A stretch of DNA of 64,000 bases from Aurelia coerulea (GCA_039566865.1 CM076944.1:22375001-22439000); one strand, 5' to 3'. Shown: positions 1 through 11,627, counted from the stretch's first letter. Numbers and translations: made by a program. The notes: generated by a model from the letters alone, not told the origin.

Positions 1-1933
1 GAAATTCGGGAAATTTCAAGCAGTGTTTGTCCTGGTTGCGTTTTATGAAAGTAGGTAAAATTTAGAAAAAAATTCACACGTTTCTTTTGTCTCCTTCGCT
101 TTTTAGCCGTCTGATTGGTCCGTGAAAATGAGGCTTTGGCGGTTTCGACCATGGGCCACGAGCAATCGGCTATGTACGACCAATGGCTCCTATGTTATTC
201 CTATGCTCCACGGAATAGTCTTGGAGCAAGTCTACCATCTGATTGGACATCGCTTTTGAAACGTCATCTCATTGAACCGATAGAAATAGATGGGACACAA
301 GAGCAATTTAACCGTGTCGATTCCTTGTAACGCCGGTCATTCGCTTTGATGCGTAGACAGCAAATTACACGAAAGCGGAGGATGATAGCAACCCACCCAA
401 AGCCGCAATTGTGATCCTTGCTTGTCATGCTCATTTTACTTTTTGCTATCAGCTCATCTCAAATGTATTCGTTTAATCCAAGAAAATTAAAATGATTATA
501 AGGATCAAACATTGAAAAAAAAAATTAAAACATGAATATCAGATCAGTGTACCTTTCTTCTGTTCGAGAAATCAAGGTCGTGCCAAGAATTTAAAGTTTT
601 GAGGTCGCGACAACTGTGAATTTAGCAGTCTATATATGACATAGACTGAAATCAGAGTCTCGAATATCGAATCCTATATCAGCGAATTTACCATGACCAA
701 GTAGCAAAGACCAGAAATGTTTCGACCGCTGTGCAAAGTGCTTTTGCGTCTGCGCAAGCCGCCAAAACAGAAAGGTGGGAGAGGGGTGATTTTCTGGGGA
801 CTGCACGCAGTTGCGAAGGAATCTATTGTGATCCAGGCCTCTTGAGACGCGGCTTGATTTTGAGAACACGCCGAATGTGTCGAGAAGGGGATCAAATATG
901 GCTGAAAAAATCATCGACCCTGGAAAGCTTCGATAAAGGTGGATTTTTTGCCTTTCTTAACATTGGGCTGAAGGCGATATTTTGCAAGAAAAAATCAAGA
1001 AAGAGAAAAGGATTTTGTGGAAAAACTGGTCCCTGCCGCAAGATGAACGTTTGTGGACATTATCTGCAAGATGTGAGCATCATTTTGAGACAGGTCAGTA
1101 TTCTTGAAAAATTGGCTAAGTGTTTCATTTTTTGCCATAAAGTTAGGGCTGCTTTCGATGACGAAAAATATCTCATGTTTGTTTACATGCAAACAGGCAG
1201 CTTGTAGGAAGGTCTAAACAATGAATATGCCATGGAAATTTTTATCCCAGCTTCGTTAGGATATATAATTTCATGAATCGTATTCCGATCATTTATCCTG
1301 TCGTTGTTTGTCCACAAAAATATTTAATTTCTTGCAGCAAGTCATTTTCTGACGGGAGAGAAGGACATTTTAGTAACCCCAGAAAACAGAAATTTGCGCA
1401 AAATCTAGTCCCTGCCGCAAAACGAGACTATCATCACTGTGTTGGCGAGATGTTCAGCTTCAAATTTCTCAAACCTGATCTTGTCGAAAAATTGGCTAAC
1501 ATTGTTAATTTTCGTGTTTTAGTTTGTAAACAGCATTTGAACAACCACGGCATCCATGCCTAGGCCATTCTATTGTCTTAGCATTCTTGCTGTTGTTGTC
1601 AGTGGATGGCCTTTTGTTTTTCAGTCCTGCCTTTTTGTATTCAGAGTCTCCTCGTGCTCTGATGCTCTATTACCTTGTTTAATCATGTTTTTACAAGAAC
1701 TATTTGCCTCTTCAATGCATAATAACAATATAATTTTGGTTGTAATTTTATGACTTACTTGTTAAGCGCTTTAAGTGCATATTTTGATATCAAAATACCA
1801 GAATTTATTTGTGATTGATTGACCTACGAATGGCAAGTTTGGTTGCTGCTTAGCAAGAAAGCATATTCAGTTGTTTTACAAAGTTTAGCAATAATTCCAC
1901 GATGATGTTTCAGTTATTACTGTACGTCCATCA
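1..1933. other. No gene recognised; diverged internal duplication
   Basis: I see no recognisable protein or RNA gene here. Two stretches resemble each other in direct orientation: about 1016-1130 and about 1400-1515 share a 'TCCCTGCCGCAA' block followed at similar distance by 'GAAAAATTGGCTAA'. This looks like an old duplication or two copies of one repeat. A ~22-bp block near 700-722 (AGCAAAGACCAGAAATGTTTC) recurs in inverted orientation near 3742-3768, which suggests a dispersed repeat end. A 158-codon ORF crosses the first duplicate but shows no domain I know. Confidence 0.4.
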
Positions 1934-1941
1934 CCCTATTC

Positions 1942-2108
1942 CAGGGACGTAGGAAGCATTTCAAACTGGGAGGGGCACGACACTTCAAGGGCACTTTTTT
2001 CATTACTCTGAAAGGGCATTTCCTGAAAATAAATAGGGCACTTCTTTGTTTATTGCAAAATCTTGGGGGGCACATGCCCCCAGTGCCCCCCCGGTTCCTA
2101 CGTCTCTG
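1942..2108. mobile_element. hAT-like MITE (CAGGGACGTAGG family), intact with TSD
   Basis: A 167-bp element starts CAGGGACGTAGGAAGCA and ends with the near inverse, TTCCTACGTCTCTG. It is flanked by an exact 8-bp duplication, CCCTATTC, at 1934-1941 and 2109-2116. A CAGGG terminus plus an 8-bp target duplication is the known hAT signature. It has no coding capacity and a G/C-homopolymer-rich interior. A second copy lies at 2852-3052 and a fragment near 27729. Confidence 0.8.
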
Positions 2109-2116
2109 CCCTATTC

Positions 2117-2843
2117 TCATTCTCTGATTTTTGCAGTTTGGCACTTGGTGGAAAGAACAGTTTGACCAAAAATCTCTAATTTCTCCCTTGTTTTTTTTCA
2201 GATACTTTACACCCTTTAAATCAAATCAGGTATTCCTTCAAATGTGTTTGGTCTGGATACAGCTCCTGCAAGATGCAAATTTTGGCTGGAACTTACAAGA
2301 TTTTCAACGCATTCCCACAGAAGATTGGACACTGTTTGAATAGGATGGATTCTACCAAATCCTGAGGCATTGCCATATCTTCATTTAGGCTTGCGTAAAT
2401 ATTGCAAAGTATGTAAAAGAATCTAAGGAATTTCAGATTGATTCTTTCCTGCTCCTAATGTTTTCCATCGATTTAGATTAGTTTACTTTGTACGTTTGTA
2501 TATAGTAAGCTAGAGTATGTACATAATCGATGTAAAATAATTTGACAAACAAGTTTGAATGATTCTGAATTAGTCAGTGATGTGGTCTGTAAAGTCTTTA
2601 AGCATTTTTCTGTGACTACACTGATAGTTGTTGTGTCTTTTTGTTTGAATTCCTCAACTGACCATGAAATAGTGGGATCTTTAAATTTAGAATTTTGTTG
2701 AAACTGTTACCATTTGATGCAAAGGTCCAGAATAGACAATTATGCTCAAGATAGAGGGGAGGAGGGGAGGAACCTTTTACCAAGATGCATTTATTGTAAA
2801 TTATGCTCATCAAATCTATGTGCTTCATGAAAAAGGCAGATGA
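2117..2843. other. No feature recognised
   Basis: AT-rich sequence without a supported gene, repeat boundary or RNA. Short ORFs here match nothing I recognise. Confidence 0.4.
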
Positions 2844-2851
2844 GTTTGAAG

Positions 2852-3052
2852 CAGAGGCGTAGGAGCCATAGGGGCACTGTGAGCGCATGCTCCCCAACAT
2901 TTTGCAATTATGATAGCAAAGTGTCCTTTTGTTTCAGGAGGTGTTTGTCCTTGAAGTGTCAAGCCCCCCCCTGCTCCCTAACTGCTTCCTACGTCTCTGG
3001 TTTGAAGTGTCAAGCCCCCCCCCCTGCTCCCTAACTGCTTCCTACGTCTCTG
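2852..3052. mobile_element. hAT-like MITE, second copy, with duplicated end
   Basis: It begins CAGAGGCGTAGGAGCC and ends CCTACGTCTCTG. The 8-bp target duplication GTTTGAAG sits at 2844-2851 and 3053-3060. The last ~54 bp, including a copy of the duplicated target, are present twice in tandem (about 2946-2999 and 3000-3052). The right end plus flank was therefore duplicated after insertion. Same family as 1942-2108. Confidence 0.75.
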
Positions 3053-3060
3053 GTTTGAAG

Positions 3061-3906
3061 GAGTACTGTATTGCAGCGTATTGACTCCTAAAAACAATGG
3101 TATCCTATTGTTGTAGAAACAGGCACAATGTTGTGCCTCACAAGAAAATTGTGACTTCTACAACAAAAGGGTGTCATTGCTTTTAGGAGCCATTCAGCTG
3201 GGTGACATACTTTTGATACCAACCAATTGTAACATTTTAAGTCTAAATCATTTGTCGTCCCTCGTCCCTTCAAGATGATCAGAATTCTGCTTGGTGCTCA
3301 AATTTTGGCAAGAAATACACTTAGAACTGTGTTAGTAACCTCTTTTGATCTGCTTCAGACAAAATGAAAGGAAATATGCAATACAATGATCATTTAGAAG
3401 AAAAACCTAATTATTTTCGTTAAATAGAGTAAAAATTTTCATGCTGGATTGCAACGCTGTCATGCCATTCAATGTTGTGGCTCTTCGAGTTTGGTCTGCA
3501 TCATCCATCACACTGGCCTAGATGTTTCTGGTCGAGTTTGAAAGGGGCCTATGATTGAAACTAAAACTGATTGATATCAATCTTTTGCTGGAAATTGTGA
3601 AATAAGCTACAAATAATCACTTCAGTAAGCTCTTCATTTCGATTCAGCTGATTTAATTTCTGCTTTCCATCGTTGTGATTATCACGTGATCAGTTCGCCT
3701 CGTATTCGGGAGCCATGCATGACGATTCTGCGCGCGCATAAGAAACATTTCTGGTCTTTGCTTGACCAAGTACAAAACGTTGCGATAAAGAGGTCACAAC
3801 GTATTATATATGATATGTTGGTGTACATTTCCTTTTCTTTTAATGCAAATGTTTTTTTTGGAATCTCAGGATAACCTCTGCATGGTTGATAACGAGATAT
3901 GAGAAA
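3061..3906. other. No gene recognised
   Basis: Unique-looking AT-rich sequence. It contains an E-box palindrome (ATCACGTGAT near 3681) and, near 3742-3768, the inverse of a block found near 700. No coding evidence. Confidence 0.35.
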
Positions 3907-4560
3907 TTACAACCAAAATGTTATCTTCCCCCCAGTTGCAGAGACTACCATTATTATGTGATAATTCAGATTTGTGCTAAACATGGAATCAGCAAATCTT
4001 TTGACCATCATCCTTTGCGTCTCGAAGAATTTTTTCTCTGCATAGCCAAATAAGGATTTCAGTCGTTTTAGTACATTTAGCTGGGTTGCTGCGTTTTTGC
4101 AAAGATCAGATATGCGGAAGTCAAAGTTTGGTTTATGGCCGAGATTTAAACCAAGCAACCTTACTGAAGCTTCAGATTTGATCGTTTTCCCCGCGAATAG
4201 AAAAACTATGCTCTGTGGTGGCCGTTTGGTACTTTTCACGAGAAGTGCCTGGAATTTTTCGGGTTAGCGATCATTTCATTTCGATCGAGCCATGTGAGAG
4301 CAATGCTGGCTTCCTTTTCTAAAACATCAATTACTTGTGTGAGGCTGCTGCAAAAGTATATTAGAGTATTGCCATATGTGTAATTGACAAGAGATGCTTC
4401 TTTGATGAAATGAGACAGGTCATTAGAATAGAAATTTGACATAATAGGGCATAAGACGGATCCTTGAGGAACCCCTGATAAAACTGACTGAAAGTTGCTG
4501 TAAACTTCATTTATTTGAACCGACTGTTTGCGCCGTTTCAAATAGGAAGAAAACAAGAAA
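3907..4560 (-). pseudogene. CR1/Jockey-type LINE reverse transcriptase fragment
   Basis: Two overlapping minus-strand ORFs (4236-4556 and 3907-4239) together read as the palm-to-thumb part of a non-LTR reverse transcriptase. The conserved block SGVPQGSVLCP is present, followed by NDLSHFIKEASLVNYTYGN, where the catalytic YADD is degraded to YTYG. The second ORF continues with VKSTKRPP..LLGLNLGHKPNFDFRISDL, typical of the region after the palm in CR1-like elements. The frame changes near 4238 and there is no endonuclease part, so this is a dead 5'-truncated copy. The family call comes from motif order only. Confidence 0.75.
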
Positions 4561-4961
4561 ACCCTATGAAACGATCTTTAACAAATGAAATTATGACAAA
4601 ACAAGAGCAGCTGTTTTAGCTTTTAATCACTGTAAGGAAATTGCACATAGAAAAGTTCATCAAGTTGAAATTCACCTGTTCAAACAATTATAATTTCTTT
4701 GCATGAAAGTTTAGAAAAGATGTGACTCTTGCATTATTAAAAACTCAATAATGGTAGCTTTTTAAGTGGCTTTATAAATATTACTTAAAAAGAAATGTAA
4801 CTGAATCATGTTGCTATGGATGTGTTAAAAAAACTATGAGCTGTCAGCTCAAAAACATATATACTTTTATCATGTGGTTAAAACGACGGGCTTCAGCTGA
4901 ATTTAGGTTAGTTAGTGTTGTAAAATGTCTCTTGCGCAATTCCCTTCCGGGAATCTAAGCA

Positions 4962-5583
4962 TACCGGGTGACCCAGAAAAAAGTGACCCAACGCAATCTG
5001 TTATAGAAAAAAAAGTAAGTGGCAGATTGAAATATTTCAGACGTTGTTTTGTCGCTAAAAGACCAGCCTACATTACGAGTATTTTTTGCAATTTTTTTTG
5101 GGCACGGGAAAGTTCCCAAATTAAGGATTTTGAGGAAAAGGGCAGGCTTGAAATTCTCAAAAAGTCGTGAAAAACAAGGGATCGATTTGAAGCCATTTCA
5201 GATATTCAAAACAACGAGGAGCGTGTTTCATTCTGCCTGAGAATATTTTCAAGTACCTAGGGACTATAAACTTGCTCTGAAGACTTCCGACTGTGTTACC
5301 TATTCCCAGTTTGAATTGAAACACGCTCCTCGTTGTTTTGAAGATTTGAAATGGCTGTAAATCGATGCCCTGTTTTTGACGACTTTTTGAGGATTTCAGG
5401 CATGCTCTTTTCCTCGAAATCCTTAATTTTGGAGATTTACGGTGCCGAAAAAATTGCGAAAAATACTCATGGCATAGGCTAGTCTTTTAGCGACAGAACA
5501 ACGTTTGAAGCATCTCAATCTGCCACTTAGTTAATTCTCTGTAACAGATTGCGTTGGGTCACTTTTTTCTGGGTCACCCGGTA
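4962..5583. mobile_element. Tc1/mariner-like foldback MITE (TACCGGGTGACCC ends)
   Basis: The element runs from TACCGGGTGACCC to GGGTCACCCGGTA, with TA at both edges. The two halves (4962-5240 and about 5311-5583) are near inverse copies along almost their whole length, so the single strand can fold into one long hairpin with a ~70-bp loop. TA flanks and the CCGGGTG terminus suggest a Tc1/mariner-type MITE, by inference. ORFs inside are by-products of the hairpin arms. Confidence 0.75.
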
Positions 5584-6049
5584 TATATTTGGTAAAAAGA
5601 GCCATGTACACGTGCCGAGCCATATTTGGGAGCTGATCTACGTCAACAGGAAATACTGATATCTAATATGCTACAATTTAATTACTGGTGGCTTGGGACA
5701 CTATTTTATGCTTAGATTCACTTTAACCAAACAGTCAATATTCATTTATTGAATAACTGCAAGTGCAATACTGGTAGATATTTGAACAGCAGATCAACGT
5801 ACGGGCAGAACTCATTGGGATTCATACCACTATATATTGAGTGATTGATGAAGGCTCTATTGTTGTAGACGATTCATTTCATTGTAGAGCAATGGGGAAG
5901 AATGTTCCTTGTTTAAGAACTAATTTCTCATCAGGCTTGATCAAAATGCTGCACCTCATTTTATCATGATTCTACAATCCAGTAAAGAATCAGGAGACAC
6001 TTGCAGGAAACACTTAAATTGCTCCTAGATCCCTTGCGCCTTGTTGCAC

Positions 6050-6300
6050 TGGACCAGAAAGAAGCTCAACTGTCTAAAAATTTGTAATACGGACAGACTT
6101 AAGATGTTGGAATAAGTCTATGTTTGATCGATAGCCGAAAGACTGAAGTATTTTTGTAATTATTCTTTAATTTTTCTGAGCTTTGTAAATATAAGTAAAA
6201 CTGGATTTATGAAAATTTCTTTTGTTTGGAAATTGGTGAAAAATTGATAAGTAATGTCCTTTCTTGAGCAACATGCAGATACATTTCAATTTGAAATTGA
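6050..6300 (+). mobile_element. Fragment of the 13.8-kb MITE family
   Basis: The run from GGACCAGAAAGAAGCTCAAC through 'ATCGATAGCCGAAAGACT' to 'GAGCAACATGCAGAT' aligns by eye with the left half of the foldback MITE at 13766-14347 (ATTGATAGCCGAAAGTCT..GAGCAACATGCAAAT). It is a diverged, truncated copy; no right arm or target duplication was found. Confidence 0.55.
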
Positions 6301-8585
6301 ATTAGGACAGAGCACTATTGAATCCGTATCAGACAATCTAAGGACAGTAGCATTTTTAAGAAGGCAGTAAAACCTATCTTTTTGGACAAGCATTCAAATG
6401 TTAGGCTTTTATTTTTTGTTTTAAGATACTGTAATTTTTAGGATCTTTATTGCAATTTTAACAGTTATTTTTTTGTATCACTAAAATTTAAAAGACAAAA
6501 AGCAAAACTCAAATTTACTTACTGTTGAGGTGGAGGCAAAAACATAACGTTTTTGAGTTGCCTCTACCCACAACATCACAAATTTGCTAATGAATTACGA
6601 AGGAAATTAACTTTACGCTACTATAGGTTGTGCTATAAAACATGTTCAAGTCATTGCCATAAAAAACAGAAATATCAGAAATACAGTATCATGATTTTAG
6701 GCTCGCTTTGAAGTTTTCTTACACAGGGGCTTTCTTGAGAAAAGTACTTACAATTTCAGAAACGAGTGGCCGAGTTTAGTCAGGTAAATTCTAAAATATA
6801 TTTGAACATATTCAGTATTAAATGATATATTCGCCAATATCATTACCGAGTTATTCAGGGGACAGTGGCCTTTCAAACGGCGATTCCTTTTATTGACTCA
6901 ACTCACCCAGTCTACTAGCAGTTTGAATAACAGAAGTAGAACATGGATAGTGGGGGGGGGGCAGAAAAGGACCAGAGAGGAGGGTAACATGCAGAAATTG
7001 TGAAAAAACAGCCAAAGATAATTAAATTTTTGCCAAGTTTTTACATTTTTTGTAAAAAACTTGTATCTCTAGTCTATTCTAAATGTTCAAGACACGGACA
7101 TTTGCTGGCAGAATAGAATCCAATCAAGTGTCTATTGTCGGACCGGAAGTGCGAATGAAGCGACCTGAACATTTATTAAGAACTGTGTGTATGCGTAGAT
7201 TTTCTTTTAATTCCGAAATAACCGTTTATTTTATTCAAATTTCTTTCTTCAGCTTTGCGAAAGAGGGCCCGTGATATTCCATAAGTTATAAAGGGGAGGG
7301 CCCAGGTGGCGATCTTTAGGTGGCTGTTCTTTATGACTGGATGGATATTCTTTTAACTGCGAACCATCAGCACAGCACACAGTAGTACCCAGTCACAGTC
7401 AACGCAGGTTCTTCAAAAAGAAGCATATGCTTACACACATACGTAATGAGAAATAAACTTCGTTACGTAGATGAGCAGTCAAGTGCCGTTAACAAGAAAT
7501 AATGGAAACTTCTAACTTCCCCACTAATGACGTCTATTCACAACTTTTAACCAAGTGATTGGAAAAGGTTTCAGCAACTGTCTTTTAATCTACTTTGCTA
7601 AGTTAGTTTAGCTGCAAATAAAGTTATGGCTTTAACAGTTGTAGTTCGTTTGACCTTTCCTGACGCCATTTCTAAACTCACATGTAACACCGACAATTTT
7701 GAAAACCACACTGTCAAAGGGAAGCCAGTGGCTTCTCAGAAAAAACACTCCAAGCGATTTCTTTTTTATTTGCCACTGCGGGGTATGTTTAATAAAAAGC
7801 ACATGATATTAACCAACGTTTTGGTGACAGAAAATTCATTGTATGGCCTCCGTGATATCTCAATTTACCTTCCAGAATATGATTCCGGGTGTCCCAAAAT
7901 GATGTATTATCGTTTGATTGCTTACATGTCCGTAACCAATGAACCGATTTTCAAAATTTTTATTTTATTCGATTGCCAAAAGGCTAAATTGTATTTGAGG
8001 ATGCTGATTTTGGCCATACTGGTCTTCCTTAGGCCATCCCAAAAGCCCATACTATCCAGTGCTGCTAACACGACACTGGATTTTCATTCCGTTTTCGTTC
8101 TTTTTCCTATAATTTGTCGCAAAATTTTATTCTTGTGAGCAAGAGCCCCAAATAACATACTGTGACTTTGTATTATGTTTACTAAAATTCTTTTCAAAAC
8201 TAATGTGTTTGTTCGCATGGATAACTTTCAGGTATAAAGGGAGAACGCTTAGTCTGCACTAAATTTACTGCACCTATTGCACTAATACTATCCGCAGAAG
8301 CTATGTTTCAAGCCAAAGAACCAAAGAGGGTATTTTTGGTAACATTTGTGTGTGTCTAAAGTAATATTCATCAAACAGCACAACAGTACCGTCCGAACTT
8401 TTGAATATTGCCGTATTTCTTACAGAAAAAATACAAATATCATATAATTTCATACCGAAGAACAACAATTTGTCATGTAAACTACTTAGCTTTTTGAAAC
8501 ACAATTCATATAATGTGCTAAATTTACCGTTGATTTTTCCTATATAAAAACTTTCTTTTCAACATAACGTGAATTTTTCGAGGTT
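6301..8585. other. No gene recognised; possible MITE end inside
   Basis: AT-rich sequence. The longest ORF (7626-8138, 170 codons) has no recognisable domain. It runs across a CCGGGTGTCCCAAAATGA motif near 7886 that matches the termini of the Tc1-like MITEs elsewhere in the window, so the ORF is probably accidental. No partner terminus was found. Confidence 0.35.
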
Positions 8586-9472
8586 TTAACCCTATTTTAA
8601 CCGGGTAAAAAATAAGTGATTTTCTACCGGGGGGGTGTTTTTCGCCCCCCCCCTGTTTTTCTCCACAAGTATAACAGCTATGACAATGAAACTTGCACTG
8701 TGTCATAATTGAACAAAGGAGAATCTAAAAATAGCATCAATAAATCAATAGTCACGTGATTGGTTGCTAGGCAACCAAAAACAATGCAAATTTTGAGAAA
8801 ATCGAGCTATTTGCAGAAAAGGGCCCATAATTAGCAAATAGCTTGATAAAATTGGCAAAAACCATCCAAATACCTGCTTGACACCATTAATTTGTAGTTT
8901 TATATGGTTTCATACGGATATTTGTGGTTTCTAATAAATTAACTAATTAAATAATGAAAATTTGATTCAATGCAAAAATTTTTAGCTCAATAATTATGAT
9001 TTAAAGCCATTAATTTCGCATATTATTGGGGAAATCAAGTACCTTCATCGATATTTGAGGTAATTACATCATTTTTGCATGAAAAAATTACTCATTCATT
9101 AGGAATATGACGTCATGAAGATTGATGACGTCATAGAAATAATAAACTGCTGATGTCAGCAAATATGAATAAATTATATATCAAATGAAAGTACTCATCG
9201 AGACAAATCGAATGGTATATATATTGTTTAGATTTAGTAGCAAAGAAAGAATTTAGAGCCGTTTTAAAGAATTTCTTTGTGAACACTCTCCAAATATGGG
9301 CATGTGGTGGTCACGTGATCACACAATAGGTATTGAAATTTCTATTTTCTGATTGCCAACTAAATTTTAGGAAAAGTCAAGGAGTTTCAGCATTGTAAAT
9401 AGCATCGTTTGGGAGCTGTTAAAAAAACCCGATAGGGGGCGAAAAACGCCCCCCCTGTTAAAATAGGGTTAA
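8586..9472. mobile_element. piggyBac-like MITE with TTAA ends and CRE motifs
   Basis: The 887-bp element starts TTAACCCTATTTTAAC and ends GTTAAAATAGGGTTAA. A TTAA target with CCC-starting termini is the piggyBac signature. Just inside each end lies a G/C-homopolymer block with GTTTTTCGCCCC and its inverse. The interior has TGACGTCA-type palindromes near 9108-9136, CACGTGA boxes, a GTTGCTAGGCAAC palindrome near 8762 and GCTGATGTCAGC. A related copy at 18661-19556 shares the same order of motifs. No transposase. Confidence 0.8.
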
Positions 9473-10159
9473 AAGGCATGGTTTCAAAAATTTACCAACC
9501 ACCCTGAGCCCCCTTCCAACATAAGGGCCCCATCCACAGAAGCCCAATCGCGTAATATGGCGGCCTAGCTTACTAAGGTAATTTGCGTTGCTGCTATTTC
9601 CTAACTGCAATATAAAGATAGCAGTATTTGCTTTTTGAATTGAAGAAAATTAAATTCATACCGTAAATGGTTGATTGTTATCTCGGTTTTCTCTGTGTCT
9701 TTCTTCTTGTCCTCTTGTGCTCCGAAATCATTGAAGCACTCTGCCACCATGGTTACAGAATTGATGTTGTTGTTGTTATACTGGAATAACGCAACATTAT
9801 AGGTTGCAGTGTGTATATAAGAAAGAACAAGGACTGAAGCTTCTTTGCCCGCCTAAATCTAATAACAGTTTTGTCCTCGCTCAATCTCGGTGAATTTTGC
9901 ATCAAACGCCCAGTTCTTTGCATGAAAATGTTCCCCAGCTTTTAAACTCCATGCTCAATGCATTTGTCTTCACTTTCCTCCCCAAAATGATTTAAAACAA
10001 ACGCGAAACAAAACTGATCACTTTGGCAGTTAGAATTCTACCGAAGCTCCGTCTCACCATCGTGGCCAGGATAAAAGGCGCCGACGTTCGAAATTCGAAC
10101 AAAACGAATTACGAAGCCGGTAAAGCAACAGGCTGGCACTTGCCGCTATTTTCAGCAAC

Positions 10160-10390
10160 ATGTCCTTGAAAACAGCACCTGCAACTTTGTTTAAGGTAAC
10201 GCAGCTTTCCGCTCTAGTGCACAGCGAGATGCAGTTTCGCAAAGCCACTATCCTCAGAAAACAGTCAATTTCTCCCATATTATTCGGCCTATCGAAAAGC
10301 GGTAAAAAGGATGTTGCTCTGTATGGTCTGGGCAATCGAAAGATGCATAAATCGCAATCTGCTCGTCAACGCTGGCTTCGCAAATCCTAG
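10160..10390 (+). CDS. Small basic ORF, copy 1 of an inverted pair
   Basis: A 76-codon ORF not recognised as any family. Its C-terminal 45 residues are basic (SGKKDVALYGLGNRKMHKS..RQRWLRKS, then stop). A diverged inverted copy at 10906-11139 keeps the same C-terminus, the same stop position and mostly conservative changes: ILFGLSKSGKKDVALYGLG against ISFGLSKSGKKDVVLHSLG. Similarity starts after 'AAGGTAAC', which in both copies could be the edge of the repeat or a splice donor. It could be a small ribosomal-type gene copied in inverted orientation, or the arm of a foldback transposon. The start codon is uncertain. Confidence 0.4.
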   Translation: MSLKTAPATLFKVTQLSALVHSEMQFRKATILRKQSISPILFGLSKSGKKDVALYGLGNRKMHKSQSARQRWLRKS

Positions 10391-10488
10391 TTCGAATCTT
10401 TTTGTTGATTTCAGAAAAGTGGATTTATCTCCAAACTACTGGAAAAATGATCGATTTTTTTTCGCTCCATCTTTAGCTAGGTAGTTGA

Positions 10489-10841
10489 CCCGGGGAGGTC
10501 ACTACCATATGTACCAGTGCGGGATGTGCCATTTTTTGGGGTACCTTTTTTCATGCTGGAAATAAGTTTTAGGGTGTCATTTTTGGCAACATCACAAATG
10601 AACATAAATTTTAGGTTGTCATTTTGGAAGAAAAACGCTTCAGGGTATTGATTTTGATCTAATTTCAGATACTTGGTTAGAACTTCGAATTGTGGTCACA
10701 ATTTTAGGGTATCTATTTTGAATGGCCCGTAAATTTTGGGGTATGGTTTTTGAAAAATTCATAAATTTAAGGGTGTGATTTTACAATTCAAAATGGCACA
10801 CCCCCGTCATCCACCTATTGAAGTGACCCCCCCCCCCCGGA
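10489..10841. mobile_element. hAT-like MITE (CCCGGGG family) with 8-bp TSD
   Basis: The element starts CCCGGGGAGGTCACT and ends with AGTGACC, a C run and CCGGA. It is flanked by GTAGTTGA at 10481-10488 and 10842-10849, an 8-bp duplication of hAT type. The interior is repetitive, with multiple 'TTTTAGGGTGTCATTTT'-like phrases. It sits almost exactly in the centre of the inverted small-ORF pair. Related copies: 16562-16785 and 56068-56393. Confidence 0.75.
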
Positions 10842-10905
10842 GTAGTTGATCTACAACTTTGCCAAGTCTGATTCCATTTTTCTGAAATCATCAAAAAGAT
10901 TTAAA

Positions 10906-11139
10906 CTAGGATTTGCGAAGCCAGCGTTGACGAAAACATTGCGATTTGTACATCTTTCGGTTGCCCAGACTATGCAGAACGACATCCTTTTTACCGCTTT
11001 TCGATAGACCGAATGATATTGGAAAAATTAATTGTTTTCTGAGGACAGTGGTTTTGCGAAACGGCATCTCGCTGTTCACTGGAGCGGAAAACAGAGTTAC
11101 CTTAAGCCCTCCTTTGAAAGAGAAGGATACAATAAACAT
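10906..11139 (-). CDS. Small basic ORF, copy 2 of an inverted pair
   Basis: The inverse partner of 10160-10390. This 77-codon reading has the same C-terminal block and stop, with about 20 amino-acid differences over the aligned ~62 residues. Similarity continues beyond the stop (AATCTTTTTGTTGATTTCAG in copy 1, one base different here), so the repeat unit is larger than the ORF. Nothing identifies the product. It may be a pseudocopy. Confidence 0.35.
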   Translation of the reverse strand: MFIVSFSFKGGLKVTLFSAPVNSEMPFRKTTVLRKQLIFPISFGLSKSGKKDVVLHSLGNRKMYKSQCFRQRWLRKS

Positions 11140-11222
11140 TTACGTGATCCTTTTAAAGATATGACGCCTGACCATCCTTTTGGAATGTTTACCGATCATC
11201 TAAAGCAGCAGATTTTGTTTTA

Positions 11223-11325
11223 ATGATTGATTGATTGATTGATTGATTGATCGATTGATTGATTGATTGGTTGGTTGGTTGGTTGGTTGGATGGTTGGAT
11301 GGTTGATTGATTAATTGATTGAGAT
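11223..11325 (+). repeat. Tetranucleotide microsatellite (GATT)n/(GGTT)n
   Basis: A run of TGAT/GATT units passes into GGTT units and back. Tandem tetranucleotides of this kind often follow LINE 3' ends; the ORF just upstream (to 11222) stops at the start of this run, but I cannot identify it. Confidence 0.85.
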
Positions 11326-11627
11326 GGCAGTAACTATAACCAGATGACAATTACGACAAAATGCTAGTTGAAACCTCTGAAAGCAGATGAAAATAGGACT
11401 AAGGTGCCATTATTGTTTCAATTGTCTCGATTTAGACCCGATTACTTTGAATCAACTTTCATTTATACCAATGGCTCCTTTTTTGACACCCCTCTATGGT
11501 CCAAATGATTAAATATAGTCGGTCCTTTTAAAGTTCTTTTTTGGTGTCCAATTCTGGGAGCTACATCATAAGGCCTCTCACCTTCGTATCTGCCATAACG
11601 ATAACGATTTTCTATTTTCTCCCACAG

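Noticed and set aside
731..1207. 158-codon plus-strand ORF
   Set aside because: Crosses a duplicated repeat block and shows no conserved motif; likely chance.
7626..8138. 170-codon plus-strand ORF
   Set aside because: No recognisable domain, AT-driven composition, and it runs through a MITE-type terminus (CCGGGTGTCCCAAAA).
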